From Taklimakanibacter albus (GTDB taxonomy: Bacteria > Pseudomonadota > Alphaproteobacteria > Rhizobiales > Aestuariivirgaceae): DNA of 64,000 nt. The DNA lies in contig NZ_JAENHL010000008.1 in the NCBI RefSeq assembly GCF_016595235.1, positions 292,390-356,389 on the forward strand. The letters are read 5' to 3'. Positions 53,216 through 62,448 of the stretch are shown piece by piece. Every line of letters starts with the position of its first letter. Position 1 is the stretch's first letter. The position numbers and the translations under genes were made by a program. The notes below the pieces were generated by a model. The model ran no database searches and was not told the origin of the DNA. It saw only the letters and a program-made list of their open reading frames with translations.

Positions 53216-54241
53216 CTACCCTTCCTTGTCGCTGACGCCGGCACTCTCGAAAGTCGCCATGCCGTTATGGAGATCGGCAGCGGCCTTGACGAGGGCGGCG
53301 GCCAAAGCCGCGCCCGACCCTTCGCCCAGCCGCATGCCGAGATCGAGCAAGGGCTCCTGGCCGAGGTGTTTCAGGAGCCGGCGATGGGCTGGCTCCGCCG
53401 AGCAATGGGCGGCGAGGCAATGGTCGAGAGACCGGGGATCGAGCGCATGCAGGATGGCGGCGGCGGCGCTCGCGACATAACCGTCGATGAGCACCGGCAC
53501 CTTGGAATGACGTGCCGCGAGGATCGCCCCGGCCATGGCGGCGAGCTCGCGCCCGCCGAGCCGGCGCAGCACCTCGAGGGGATCCTTCAGATGGCCGCCA
53601 TGAAAGGCGACGGCACGGCGCACCGCGTCGGCCTTGCGTTTGAGCCCTTCGCCGTCGACGCCGGTGCCGGGTCCCACCCACTCCTCCGCCGTTCCGCCAT
53701 AGAGCGCGTGGCAGATGGCGGCCGCGATGGTGGTGTTGCCGATGCCCATTTCGCCGATGCAGAGAAGGTCGGCGCCGCCGGCGACCGCCTCCATGCCATA
53801 GGCCATGGTCGCGGCGCATTCGGCCTCTTCCATCGCGGCGGCCTCGGTGATGTCGCCGGTCGGCGTCTCCAGGGCGAGTTCGAAGACCTTGAGCCCCAGA
53901 TCGAAGCTCTTGCAGATCTGATTCACCGCCGCCCCGCCGGCCTGGAAATTGGCCACCATCTGCTGGGTGACGGCCTGGGGATAGGCGGCCACGCCCTGAT
54001 TCACCACACCGTGGTTGCCGGCAAAGACGGCAACGACCGGACGCTCCACCCGGGGCGCATGGCGGCCCTGCCAGCGGGCCAGCCAGACGGCGATCTCCTC
54101 CATTCGGCCGAGCGCCCCCGGCGGCTTGGTGAGCCTGCCGTCACGCGCCCGGACCGCCGCCGCCGCTTCCTCGTCCGGGGCCGGCATATCCTCGAGAAGG
54201 CGGCGGAAATCGTCAAAAGGCAGGCCGGTCGTTGCGTTCAT
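53216..54241 (-). CDS. cobT: Nicotinate-nucleotide--dimethylbenzimidazole phosphoribosyltransferase
   Basis: 341 residues, the family's length. Activates the lower base of cobalamin. Family regions: RDGRLTKPPGALGRMEEIAVWLA, FAGNHGVVNQGVAAYP, the GEMGIGNTTIAAA phosphate site and the GMRLGEGSGAAL catalytic-Glu segment. Divergent from cobS with 66 bp between, the usual close link of the two enzymes of the nucleotide-loop step. Confidence 0.97.
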   Translation of the reverse strand: MNATTGLPFDDFRRLLEDMPAPDEEAAAAVRARDGRLTKPPGALGRMEEIAVWLARWQGRHAPRVERPVVAVFAGNHGVVNQGVAAYPQAVTQQMVANFQAGGAAVNQICKSFDLGLKVFELALETPTGDITEAAAMEEAECAATMAYGMEAVAGGADLLCIGEMGIGNTTIAAAICHALYGGTAEEWVGPGTGVDGEGLKRKADAVRRAVAFHGGHLKDPLEVLRRLGGRELAAMAGAILAARHSKVPVLIDGYVASAAAAILHALDPRSLDHCLAAHCSAEPAHRRLLKHLGQEPLLDLGMRLGEGSGAALAAALVKAAADLHNGMATFESAGVSDKEG

Positions 54242-54307
54242 CTTTTTTCCTGTCGTGGCGTATCGGGAATGTTGCGTAGCTCATAGCCGCCGCATAATGA
54301 CTACGCC

Positions 54308-55105
54308 ATGGCTTCACGTAGCTCCGGAACCGACATTGCAAAAGGCTGGGCCGCCGATCTCGTCACGTGCCTCGGCTTTCTGACCCGTCTGCCGATGCCG
54401 TCCGGCCTGCCTTTCACGACGCTCGCCGATGCGATGCGGGCCTTTCCCTGGGCCGGCGCCCTGATCGGGGCGGTGGCGGGGCTCCTGCTCGCGACCCTCG
54501 CCGCCCTCGGGCTGCCGGATCTTGTCACCGCCGGCCTGGCCCTCGCCGCCCTCGCCGTCGCTACGGGGGCGCTGCATGAGGACGGCCTCGCCGACACCGC
54601 CGACGGCTTCGGCGGCGGGCGCGACCTCGACCGCAAGCTCGCCATCATGCGCGACAGCCATATCGGCACCTATGGGGTGCTGGCCCTGGTGCTGGGGCTC
54701 CTCGTCAAGACGGCGAGCCTTGCCGCCCTGACCGACCTCTCGGTGCTGCATATCGTGGCGCTGCTGGCCGCCACGGGCGCCGTGTCCCGTGCCAGCATCG
54801 TCTGGTTCATGGCCTCGACGCCGCCGGCCCGCCGAGACGGCGTCGCCCATGCGGCCGGCCAGCCCTCCGACTTCACCGCCAGGAGCGCGCTGATCTCCGG
54901 GGGCGTTATTGCGCTGATCCTGCTTCTCCTGACCCAGGGCCTCGTCCCGGCGCTCCTGATCATCGGCGCCGGCGCCCTGGTGGCGGCACTTTTCCGGTCT
55001 CTGAGCCTGCGCCAGATCGGCGGCCATAGCGGCGACACCTGCGGAGCGCTGCAGTTCCTGAGCGAGACGGCGATGATTGTCACAGCCGCGGCAAGCCTTT
55101 CTTAA
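54308..55105 (+). CDS. cobS: Adenosylcobinamide-GDP ribazoletransferase (cobalamin synthase)
   Basis: 265 residues, integral membrane protein of seven or so helices. The family's HEDGLADTADGFGG and RDSHIGTYG motifs are present, with metal-binding acid residues. Joins adenosylcobinamide-GDP to alpha-ribazole phosphate. Together with cobT it completes cobalamin. No riboswitch was seen in the short shared gap. Confidence 0.97.
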   Translation: MASRSSGTDIAKGWAADLVTCLGFLTRLPMPSGLPFTTLADAMRAFPWAGALIGAVAGLLLATLAALGLPDLVTAGLALAALAVATGALHEDGLADTADGFGGGRDLDRKLAIMRDSHIGTYGVLALVLGLLVKTASLAALTDLSVLHIVALLAATGAVSRASIVWFMASTPPARRDGVAHAAGQPSDFTARSALISGGVIALILLLLTQGLVPALLIIGAGALVAALFRSLSLRQIGGHSGDTCGALQFLSETAMIVTAAASLS

Positions 55106-55166
55106 CCACAGAATCGCACAGGACTTTCGCCTTTACCGGTCGTTGATCAGAGGCTGCGCAAGACTA

Positions 55167-55277
55167 GCGCGTGATCAGGAAAAGTGGGCACCGGTTTTCC
55201 GTCCGATCACGCGCCATATTTAGGATTTCGATCACGTTCATCACATTAGGTCAGTCCGACCTAATGTGATCGTGATC
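55167..55277 (+). repeat. RIME-like two-palindrome repeat, copy C
   Basis: First hairpin 55167-55214, arms GCGCGTGATC/GATCACGCGC around the AGGAAAAGTGGGCACCGGTT core. Second hairpin 55230-55277, arms GATCACG/CGTGATC with ATTAGGTC and its complement inside. It has the same order, spacing and flanks (...CGTGATCTAG) as copy A. It fills the 206-bp gap between cobS and the protease gene. Confidence 0.85.
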
Positions 55278-55311
55278 TAGCCATTCCGCCTGCCACAGCT
55301 GTCGAGGAACG

Positions 55312-55863
55312 ATGATCTGGATCACCGGTTTCGCCTTGCTGACCGCCCTGCTGATCGCCACAGGCTTCATCAGCCGGCGCTCCTTGGCCTTGCCGATCAT
55401 CGCGGTGCTCGCCGCCGCCGCGGGTCTCGAAGCCTTCAGCGTGCAGCCGACGATCCAAGGCTTGCGGCCCACGCTCGACATGCCGCAGCTTCTCAGCGCG
55501 ACCGAGCTCAAAGCCGACCGCAACGGCCACTATGTCACCGAAGCCGACATCAATGGCTCAACGATCGCGGTCATGGTCGATACCGGGGCCACCGGCGTGG
55601 CGCTCTCCTATGAGGATGCCGAAAAAGTGGGCTTGCGGCCGCGCGGGCTCGACTTCGACATTCCGATCAGCACCGCCAATGGCGTGGTGAAGGCCGCCCG
55701 GGTCACGCTGCGCCGTGTCGAGGTGGACAACGTCCGCGTCCGCGACGTGGACGGGCTGGTGCTGCCGGAAGGCGCCATGCGGGGATCGCTCCTCGGCATG
55801 AGTTTCCTCGGCCGCCTCTCCAGTTTCAAGATCGAGAACGGCGTGCTCTATCTGCGCGATTAG
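55312..55863 (+). CDS. TIGR02281 family clan AA aspartic protease
   Basis: 183 residues. Two N-terminal hydrophobic helices (about 1-20, 25-42) put the domain in the periplasm. The retropepsin-like active site is [12 protein letters not shown] (about 83-94). The single lobe must dimerise to be active. Function unknown; common in alphaproteobacteria. Confidence 0.92.
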   Translation: MIWITGFALLTALLIATGFISRRSLALPIIAVLAAAAGLEAFSVQPTIQGLRPTLDMPQLLSATELKADRNGHYVTEADINGSTIAVMVDTGATGVALSYEDAEKVGLRPRGLDFDIPISTANGVVKAARVTLRRVEVDNVRVRDVDGLVLPEGAMRGSLLGMSFLGRLSSFKIENGVLYLRD

Positions 55864-55967
55864 ATCCCCTTCAGTTGAATTCAGCCCTTGATGCGCATGG
55901 CGTTTTCCAGCAGAACGATGCCGCTTTCCATGCCTGTGGCCCCATCCGACGAGCCTATCCTGCCCCT

Positions 55968-56204
55968 ATGAACGCGCTGATATCGCAAGAGATCGAAACA
56001 CCCTGCATCAAGGTGTGTGTCATCGACCCGGAGACCGGGTTTTGCGTCGGCTGCGGCAGGACGCGCGGGGAAATCGGAGGCTGGCTCGGCATGACTTCCG
56101 CCGATCGGCTTCAGATCATGGCCGCCTTGCCGGAGCGGGTCAGCACGCTCACATTGCGCAAACGCCGGAAAGGCGGGCGGCGGGGGCGATTGGGTTTCGA
56201 ATAG
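55968..56204 (+). CDS. DUF1289 small Cys-rich protein
   Basis: 78 residues from the ATG at 55968. Four cysteines in [21 protein letters not shown], then EIGGWLGM, are the DUF1289 signature, likely a zinc or iron-sulfur site. The C-terminal tail is basic. Function unknown. Confidence 0.92.
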   Translation: MNALISQEIETPCIKVCVIDPETGFCVGCGRTRGEIGGWLGMTSADRLQIMAALPERVSTLTLRKRRKGGRRGRLGFE

Positions 56205-56284
56205 TATCGAGTTGCACTGTTCGAAAATTCCCTTATCTTAGCGCCCGTCGCAGCCCTGTGGCTGTGAAGGAGTGGAGGACGAAT

Positions 56285-56494
56285 ATGCCGGTTGGCACGG
56301 TTAAATGGTTCAACACCACCAAGGGCTTCGGCTTCATACAGCCGGACAGTGGGGGAGCTGACGTATTTGTACATATTTCGGCAGTGCAGCGCTCGGGTTT
56401 AACCGGGCTCAATGAAGGTCAGAAAATTTCCTTCGAGCTGCAACAGGATCCTAAGCGGGGCAAGAGTTCCGCCGTCAATCTCAAGCCGCTTTAA
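56285..56494 (+). CDS. Cold-shock protein (CspA family)
   Basis: 69 residues with GGAGG seven bases before the ATG. The cold-shock domain has RNP1 KGFGFI and RNP2 VFVHIS. Binds single-stranded RNA or DNA. A terminator follows. Confidence 0.97.
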   Translation: MPVGTVKWFNTTKGFGFIQPDSGGADVFVHISAVQRSGLTGLNEGQKISFELQQDPKRGKSSAVNLKPL

Positions 56495-56512
56495 GTACGA
56501 CTAGCACTTAGA

Positions 56513-56545
56513 CGGCAAAGTTCTCGCGCTTTGCCGGATTTCTTT
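56513..56545 (+). terminator. Terminator of the cold-shock gene
   Basis: Arms CGGCAAAG (56513-56520) and CTTTGCCG (56529-56536), then GATTTCTTT. Confidence 0.75.
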
Positions 56546-56546
56546 A

Positions 56547-56565
56547 TTGAGCCGTCAAGGCTCAA
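56547..56565 (-). terminator. Hairpin at the 3' end of the LprI-like gene
   Basis: Arms TTGAGCC/GGCTCAA with a five-base loop; the arm contains the gene's TGA (56562-56564). Convergent with the plus-strand terminator above. Confidence 0.5.
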
Positions 56566-57608
56566 TCGCATAGCGAGACCGCAATCCAACCCGAAAGCCT
56601 GGCTTCTGCGGCGATGATGGCTTGCGTCTCGTAGCAGTCCGCCGGCTTACCGCCTGGACTTGCCAGTACAATTTCAGGACGTCTTTGTCCCTGGACCGGA
56701 ACGAAAATTGCCTCGGCTTCGCCGGGCCGCGGTATCCGGCCGGCTGTCGGTGTGAAGGACGACACGGTCGCCGCCACCGCGGCGCAGTCATAGCGCCCAC
56801 GCGATCCCATCAGACGGATGATCTCGCCACCGCCGTCCGGAAAGACGTCGATGATGCGCAGATCGACATCTTCCTCGCGGCCCTTGTCGAGGCAGGCCCG
56901 GAAAGCCGGCGCGTAATCCATGACCCGTTCCGACCAATGCGGCTTGCGTCCAAGGAGCGCCGCAAGCGTCGTCAGCTCTCTCCAGGTGAGCTCGATCTGA
57001 CAGGCGATGACCCCGCCGGCCTTGTCCACCATCGGGCTCTGATTCAGCGCGGTGCATTCGGCCGTGCGCCACGCCCGGAACGTATCCTCGGCGGTTGAAG
57101 CCTGGCCACCGCCATCGGGAGCTGTGGGCGTCTGGATGTTGACTGCGGCAAGCGACGTCTCGAAGGCGCGCGCGGTTATCGCATAGACCGTGTCGGCGGC
57201 GGCGAAGAGATTGTCATAGCAGGATCCGAAGGCCTGGCCGCGGGCCGTACAGGCTTTGACCGCATCGCCAGGCAGATGCGGGCCGGCGAAGAGGCGGTTC
57301 AGCAACACCAATATGGCGATCCGCTGGGTGAGGCGCTTCTGATAGCAGGCGGCGGCATTGCCGGCCTGAGAGCAATCGTCGAGAGCCGCTTGCCATTCGT
57401 CATTCGCCGCCTCGAGCTCGCTGCGGAAGGCCTGATGCATCGCAGCCTTGGCCAGCAGTTCCTCGCGCGCCGCCAGCTCCTCATTGAGCGCCATCAAAGC
57501 AGGATCGGTGCAGACGAGACTTGTTCCGGTCTCACAGGAAACACTGGCCCCGGCCGGCGACGCGAATAACCCCCCGGCGAGTAGCATCGCCGCCACAAGC
57601 CTTTTCAT
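56562..57608 (-). CDS. Exported LprI/DUF1311-like protein
   Basis: 348 residues from the ATG at 57608. Signal peptide 1-21 (ending AGA). Two LprI-like segments: residues about 24-75 (CTDPALMALNEELAAREELL) and about 175-215 (FRAWRTAECTALN...CQIELTWRELTTL), with several cysteine pairs. LprI-family proteins bind lysozyme. The C-terminal third (about 230-348) is unassigned. Starts four bases after the outer-membrane barrel gene's stop, so the two are one operon. Periplasmic. Confidence 0.78.
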   Translation of the reverse strand: MKRLVAAMLLAGGLFASPAGASVSCETGTSLVCTDPALMALNEELAAREELLAKAAMHQAFRSELEAANDEWQAALDDCSQAGNAAACYQKRLTQRIAILVLLNRLFAGPHLPGDAVKACTARGQAFGSCYDNLFAAADTVYAITARAFETSLAAVNIQTPTAPDGGGQASTAEDTFRAWRTAECTALNQSPMVDKAGGVIACQIELTWRELTTLAALLGRKPHWSERVMDYAPAFRACLDKGREEDVDLRIIDVFPDGGGEIIRLMGSRGRYDCAAVAATVSSFTPTAGRIPRPGEAEAIFVPVQGQRRPEIVLASPGGKPADCYETQAIIAAEARLSGWIAVSLCD

Positions 57609-57612
57609 TGGC

Positions 57613-58725
57613 TTAGAACTGAATGGCGAGATTGGCTTCGCCGGCATAGCTGTCGGTCTCATCGACGATGAGGCCCGCGGTCTCGCCGGTGAGCACCAGT
57701 TGCACATTGCTGGCCAGATTGAGATTGAGACCCAATTGAAGACGCAGATCCGCCTGCTCGTCGATGCTGTCGGTGCCGAGCCCATCGGTATGCGTCTCAT
57801 TCAGGAACGTATAATCGAGAAAGGCGCCGGCCCAGGGTTCGACCGATGTCGTACCCGAAAGTGCGAAAGTGTGGCCCAGCACCGTTCCGCCGGTGAGCAC
57901 GCCGGTCTCGAAAGTCTGCGCCGGATTGATGTTGTTGGTATATTCGTCCTGCCATTCCTTCGACCAGGCGAGTGTCACGGAAGGCGACAAGCGCGTGGTG
58001 CCGAAATACCAGTAGCCGGTGAAGGCGCTGGACAATTGCACGCGGTCTGAATCCGTCTTGCCTGAGCCGAAGCCCGAATAATCGACCTCGGTTTCGATGC
58101 CGCTATAGAGCGCGATGCCGCTGAAGACGATGTTCGGCGTCACGGTGATGCCGGTATAGGCGCCACCGCCGAAGCCCTCGGTCGTCTGCTTGATCGGCAA
58201 TATGCCTTGGGTCTTGAGCCGCGAGTCCTCGTAGGTTCCGATGAGGCCGAGCACGACGCGATCGCTCAGCCGGTAATCGATGCCGGCCATGGCGTTGATC
58301 AGCGGACCTTTGCTGCCGTCGAGATCGTCGCTGCCTTCGATCCAGCTGTATTTGCCGTCGATCCAGGCATTCCATTTCCGTTGCGCGGCGGGAGCCGTCA
58401 CGACGTCGGCCGTGGGTTCGACGGCGATATCGCCGCCGGCCAGTCGGGCGGCAACATCTTCCGGCCTATCGAGCAGAAGGCCGGCAGGCTCGGGCTCGCC
58501 TTGCCCGACGAGCTCGCCGGCGACGACGCGGCGCACGATATCCGACACATTGATCAGCGAGCGGTAATTGACGACGGGCTTCAGGCAGCCGGTGACTTCG
58601 TCGTTGGAGACCTCATTCTCACCGGAAATGTTCTCACAGGATTGCGCCCGCGCTTCGCTCGCAAGCAAAGACGGCAAAAACAGCAATGCTCCCGAAAGAG
58701 CGACGAGTGAAACTTGCTTTTTCAT
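57613..58725 (-). CDS. Outer-membrane beta-barrel (autotransporter-domain) protein
   Basis: 370 residues from the ATG at 58725. Signal peptide 1-27 (ending EARA). After a short linker with two Cys (SCENI...TGCLK) the rest is an alternating amphipathic beta-barrel of the autotransporter/OMP type, about residues 110-370. It ends AIQF, the C-terminal Phe signal for BAM. No passenger domain of note. Operon with the LprI-like gene. Confidence 0.87.
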   Translation of the reverse strand: MKKQVSLVALSGALLFLPSLLASEARAQSCENISGENEVSNDEVTGCLKPVVNYRSLINVSDIVRRVVAGELVGQGEPEPAGLLLDRPEDVAARLAGGDIAVEPTADVVTAPAAQRKWNAWIDGKYSWIEGSDDLDGSKGPLINAMAGIDYRLSDRVVLGLIGTYEDSRLKTQGILPIKQTTEGFGGGAYTGITVTPNIVFSGIALYSGIETEVDYSGFGSGKTDSDRVQLSSAFTGYWYFGTTRLSPSVTLAWSKEWQDEYTNNINPAQTFETGVLTGGTVLGHTFALSGTTSVEPWAGAFLDYTFLNETHTDGLGTDSIDEQADLRLQLGLNLNLASNVQLVLTGETAGLIVDETDSYAGEANLAIQF

Positions 58726-58795
58726 GCCCCGGTCCAGCAAATAACGCCCTACCGGGGGCATTAACACCTGTTCGGGGCCTTGTGGCAAGCCAAGA

Positions 58796-59803
58796 TCACT
58801 CCGCCGCCATGAGGCGATGCGCCTGTTCCGTCACCGCCGCCAGGGCCTGATCGAGGACCTCGAGGCCGGCGCCGCGGCGATGGGCGTTCTCCGAGAGAAC
58901 CCGACGCCAGACCCGTCCGCCCGGCTCGCCATGATAGAGGCCCAGAATATGGCGTGTCATGCGCGCAAGCCCCGGCTGGCGCGCAAGCTCGGCCGAAATA
59001 TAGGGTTTTATCCGCTCCACCACATCGGCGCGGGTCAGCGAAGACGCCGGCGTGCCGAAAAAGCGCTGATCGACGCCAGAGAGGATCCAGGGCGTATGAT
59101 AGGCGGCGCGGCCCAGCATGACGCCGTCGACGTGGGCCAGATGGGCCTCCGCCTCGTCGAGCGTGACAATGCCGCCATTGATGACGATGACGAGCCCTGG
59201 CCAGGCCTTCTTGATCCGGTACACGCGCTCGTAATTGAGCGGCGGAACCTCCCTGTTCTCCTTGGGCGACAGGCCCTGGAGCCAGGCCTTGCGGGCGTGG
59301 ATGACGAAGGTCGAGCACCCTGTCGCCGAAACGGTACGGATGAACCGGTCGAGATCCTCATCCTCGTCCTGGTCGTCGATGCCGATCCGGCATTTGACCG
59401 TGACGGGAACCCGGACGGCCTGGCGCATCGCGGCCACACAGTCGGCGACGAGCTGGGGCTCGGCCATCAGGCAGGCGCCGAAGCGGCCTTCCTGAACGCG
59501 GTCCGAGGGGCAGCCGACATTGAGGTTGACCTCGCAGTAGCCGAAATCCTCACCCCACCTGGCGGCCTCCGCCAGCAATTTTGGATCGCTGCCGCCGATC
59601 TGAAGCGCCACCGGCTGCTCACGCGGGTCGAAGCCGATGAGGTGCTCGCGATCGCCATGGCGGATGGCCTGGGCCGTCACCATCTCGGTATAGAGCAAGG
59701 CATGGCGGGTCATCTGGCGGTGAAAAAACCTACACGCGCGGTCAGACCAGTCCATCATCGGGGCGACGGAAAATCGGTGTTGCGAATGACTTGCCGTTGT
59801 CAT
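58796..59803 (-). CDS. dusA: tRNA-dihydrouridine synthase DusA
   Basis: 335 residues from the ATG at 59803, giving the family opening HRFSVAPMMDWSDRACR. FMN TIM-barrel: GGSDPKLLAEAA, NLNVGCPSDRVQEGRFGACLM with the catalytic Cys, and VNGGI-like INGGIVT. Reduces U20/U20a of tRNA. The 5' end is a known integration target for genomic islands; see the scar next to it. Confidence 0.96.
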   Translation of the reverse strand: MTTASHSQHRFSVAPMMDWSDRACRFFHRQMTRHALLYTEMVTAQAIRHGDREHLIGFDPREQPVALQIGGSDPKLLAEAARWGEDFGYCEVNLNVGCPSDRVQEGRFGACLMAEPQLVADCVAAMRQAVRVPVTVKCRIGIDDQDEDEDLDRFIRTVSATGCSTFVIHARKAWLQGLSPKENREVPPLNYERVYRIKKAWPGLVIVINGGIVTLDEAEAHLAHVDGVMLGRAAYHTPWILSGVDQRFFGTPASSLTRADVVERIKPYISAELARQPGLARMTRHILGLYHGEPGGRVWRRVLSENAHRRGAGLEVLDQALAAVTEQAHRLMAAE

Positions 59804-60168
59804 TAATTCGATTGCTTGTTCCTGTTGAACCGTGTTGCGACAAACTCCAGCCAGGTTGAGAAAGCCACAACACCGGGCCCTCTTACACTGTCCGGTGGCA
59901 GATTGGGATACAGACAAATGCCCTGGGATGCAGGTATCCCACTTGGCGTCCCACGATCAAAAAGAGCCCGGTTTTAAAGGGTCTATGCCCAATCCATCAT
60001 GGGGATGGAAACCAGTTTAACTTCTTGATATTTCGTCTCTTTTTATTGGATAGGTCTTCAACGAGCCGTTCGTCAGCAGCTTGGCCGCCGTCCGACATGG
60101 ACGGCGGCCTTGCTGGAAAGGGATGACGCCGATCGAAGAGCGAAATCCTGGCCATCCCCCGGCAGAGA
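59804..60168. other. Gene-free interval upstream of dusA with a probable integrative-element scar
   Basis: No gene recognised. The dusA core CCAGTCCATCATCGGGG (59747-59763, plus-strand reading) recurs as CCAATCCATCATGGGG at 59989-60004. Between them lie four copies of the TGGGAYRC motif: two direct (59903-59913, 59923-59933) and two inverted (59933-59942, 59946-59954), placed like arm-type integrase sites. At 60083-60109 a perfect hairpin GGCCGCCGTCC/GGACGGCGGCC lies 60 bp after the YcaC-like gene. The interval is AT-rich for this genome. Confidence 0.5.
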
Positions 60169-60825
60169 TCAGCCGGCGGCGTTCGGCACCGGCGTATTGA
60201 GCAGTTGTTGTTCCCACAGATAAGCGACGCCGCTGCCGGCCGCATGCTGCACAAGCAACTCCGAAAGCTCGGCGGCATGCTCTGTGCGGGCCCAGTCGCG
60301 CTGCCATTCGGACGCGACCACCAGCCACGTCACCATGTTCGCGCCGGCCGCAATCATGCGCTGAATGGCGACCTCGTGAGCTTCGATCGAAGTGCCGCCG
60401 GACGCATCGGTGACGACCGTCACGTCCCAACCTTCGCCGAGAGCCTGAATCGTCGGCATCGCAACGCAGACCTCGGTCCACAGGCCGGCGATGATCAGCT
60501 GCTTACGGCCCGTCGCCTTGACCGCGTCCACAACCTTCTGGTCCTCCCAGGTGTTGATGAATGTCCGGTCGATCACCTTCTGGCCGGGAAACACATCCGT
60601 GATCTGGGGGAAGATGAGACCGCCCCGGTCAGCGATCACGCTCGTCAGGATGGTGGGAACGCCGAAGACCTTCGCGGCCTTCGCCAGCGCCGTCGAATTG
60701 TTGACCACCATGTGCGGATCGTGGCTGTTGAGGTTTGCGAGCTGATAAGGCTGGTGATCGATCAGAACGAGGACCGAATCTTCTGGACGAAGGAGCGAAT
60801 CAAGGCCGTTACGATGGGTCATCAT
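60169..60825 (-). CDS. Isochorismatase-family hydrolase (YcaC-like)
   Basis: 218 residues from the ATG at 60825 (AAGGAAG upstream). The catalytic triad is Asp (VLIDHQPYQ), Lys in the AKxTGRKQ/TFINTW region and Cys in AGLWTEVCV. It closely resembles E. coli YcaC (ATGxKQLIIAG, VVTDASG, MTWxxVASEWQRDW). Substrate unknown. Divergent from a LysR gene, which probably controls it. Confidence 0.92.
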   Translation of the reverse strand: MMTHRNGLDSLLRPEDSVLVLIDHQPYQLANLNSHDPHMVVNNSTALAKAAKVFGVPTILTSVIADRGGLIFPQITDVFPGQKVIDRTFINTWEDQKVVDAVKATGRKQLIIAGLWTEVCVAMPTIQALGEGWDVTVVTDASGGTSIEAHEVAIQRMIAAGANMVTWLVVASEWQRDWARTEHAAELSELLVQHAAGSGVAYLWEQQLLNTPVPNAAG

Positions 60826-60963
60826 CAAGACTTCCTTTTCTGCCGCGAGGGACGGCAATGGGTTCACAGGGGACATGCGCCAGCGGGCGACGTTGTCTGA
60901 ACGCAATTTGCCGTTCCTACTTGTGATGCGGTAGTGCCATAATCAGGTAAGCTGTGTCGCGAA

Positions 60964-61908
60964 ATGAGGAACGCGGGAATGGACATCGAAGATCTACGGA
61001 CATTCGTCGCCGTGGCAGATGCCGAGGGCGTGTCGGCCGCCGCCCGCAGGCTCGGCGTCTCCAAATCAATCGTCAGTCGGCGTCTCTTCCGGGTTGAAGC
61101 GGAACTTGGCGTCCAGCTTCTTGCACGAACGACCCGCGGTGCTGCGCTCACGGAAGCGGGAATCACGTTCAGAGACTATGCGGCCCGAGCCAGCGCCGAG
61201 ATCGATATGGCCAGGGAAACGATCCTCCCGACCGGCGAGTTGCGCGGCCGCCTGAGGGTCGCCATGCCGCTTTCTTTCGGACCGACTCACTTCGCCCGCG
61301 TGCTTGCGGACATGGCCCATCAGCACCCGCGGCTCCACATCCATACCTCCTATAGCGATCGCTTCGTCGATCTGATCGCCGAAGGTTTCGATTGCGCGAT
61401 CCGGGTTGGCTACCTTCAGGACTCCAACCTTATCGCGAAGCGCATCGGCCCGATCTATGGCAAGCTTGTTGCGAGCCCGGATTACATCAAAGCGCACGGT
61501 TCACCCGAGATAGTGGAGCAGCTCGTCAACCATCAGGCGCTCATGCAAGGAACGGAAGCCTGGCAGTTCATGGATGGCAGCAGGATTGTCACGGTTCAGC
61601 CGCAGGGCAGGTTCAAGGCCGACAACGCGACGGCGATTGCCGCTGCCGCAGCAGCAGGGCTCGGCATTGCCTGGCTGCCCGACTGCATCACACACGAATA
61701 TCTGGCCTCCGGCGCGCTCGTTCCGGTGATGACACGCTATCCGCCACCTTCGGCAGGTGCGTATGTCGTCCGACCGCCGGGTCAGCACCCTTCACGGAAA
61801 GTCCGGGTCCTCATCGAAATGCTGATCGAACACTTCGCACGAAATCCGGACGTTTGGGGTCTCGATCCTCCGCACACGGAAGGTATTCTTCGACGGGTAG
61901 ATGTCTAA
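60964..61908 (+). CDS. LysR-family transcriptional regulator
   Basis: 314 residues (ATG at 60964, or 60979 five residues later). N-terminal winged helix (about 6-65, TFVAVADAEGVSAAARRLGVSKSIVSRRL) and a substrate-binding domain. The 138-bp gap to the divergent YcaC-like gene is where LysR proteins usually bind. Confidence 0.95.
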   Translation: MRNAGMDIEDLRTFVAVADAEGVSAAARRLGVSKSIVSRRLFRVEAELGVQLLARTTRGAALTEAGITFRDYAARASAEIDMARETILPTGELRGRLRVAMPLSFGPTHFARVLADMAHQHPRLHIHTSYSDRFVDLIAEGFDCAIRVGYLQDSNLIAKRIGPIYGKLVASPDYIKAHGSPEIVEQLVNHQALMQGTEAWQFMDGSRIVTVQPQGRFKADNATAIAAAAAAGLGIAWLPDCITHEYLASGALVPVMTRYPPPSAGAYVVRPPGQHPSRKVRVLIEMLIEHFARNPDVWGLDPPHTEGILRRVDV

Positions 61909-61921
61909 TCACGGCGTCGGC

Positions 61922-62437
61922 TCAACCGACGTCCTCGAAGCAGAGGCAGGTTCCGGGTTTCGCCATGGCCAGAAATTCCAGCAGATCGTCACGCGTCAGC
62001 GAAGCACAGCCGGCGGTCGGACCGTAACCGGCGCTTGCGACATGGAGGAATACCGCGCTGCCGGCATAGGGAACGACCGGATCGTCATTCTGGCCGAGCA
62101 CGACGACGATGTCATAGAGGTCGTCCTTCCGCCACATCTCCTCATGGCTAGCCGCGAAGGGAAGACGAACCGGGCGGTTGTAGTCGGGATGGTCGGGCGC
62201 ATCGCACCAGCCGTCCTTGGGATCGATGACGGCGGTCGCGAACACCGACACCGGTGCCGCGGCAAGCTTGTCGGGACGGTACAACACCTTGCGGATAGGC
62301 CAGCAGCCGACCGGGCTGACGCCGTCGCCTTCCCGCTTCTGCCGCTGGATGCCGCCGCGGCCCACCGCCGCGCGCCAGGCCCTGTCGCCATAGCTGGCTT
62401 GCCAGCCATCACCGGCACGTTTCACGATCAAGTTCAC
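61922..62437 (-). CDS. L,D-transpeptidase catalytic-domain (YkuD) protein
   Basis: 171 residues from a GTG with GGAGAGG before it. The YkuD active site is LHVASAGYGPTAGCASL: His132 and Cys144. Such enzymes make 3-3 cross-links or anchor proteins to murein, although no signal peptide is seen here. It follows the ABC ATPase gene by 11 bp, so it is read with a dipeptide importer. Confidence 0.88.
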   Translation of the reverse strand: MNLIVKRAGDGWQASYGDRAWRAAVGRGGIQRQKREGDGVSPVGCWPIRKVLYRPDKLAAAPVSVFATAVIDPKDGWCDAPDHPDYNRPVRLPFAASHEEMWRKDDLYDIVVVLGQNDDPVVPYAGSAVFLHVASAGYGPTAGCASLTRDDLLEFLAMAKPGTCLCFEDVG

Positions 62438-62448
62438 ATTCCTCTCCT

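Noticed and set aside
54242-54307. Cobalamin riboswitch between cobT and cobS
   Set aside because: The 66-bp gap is far too short for a B12 riboswitch and no B12 box is visible.
59881-60060. tRNA gene next to dusA
   Set aside because: No cloverleaf, no T-loop GTTCRA and no acceptor-stem pairing could be built.
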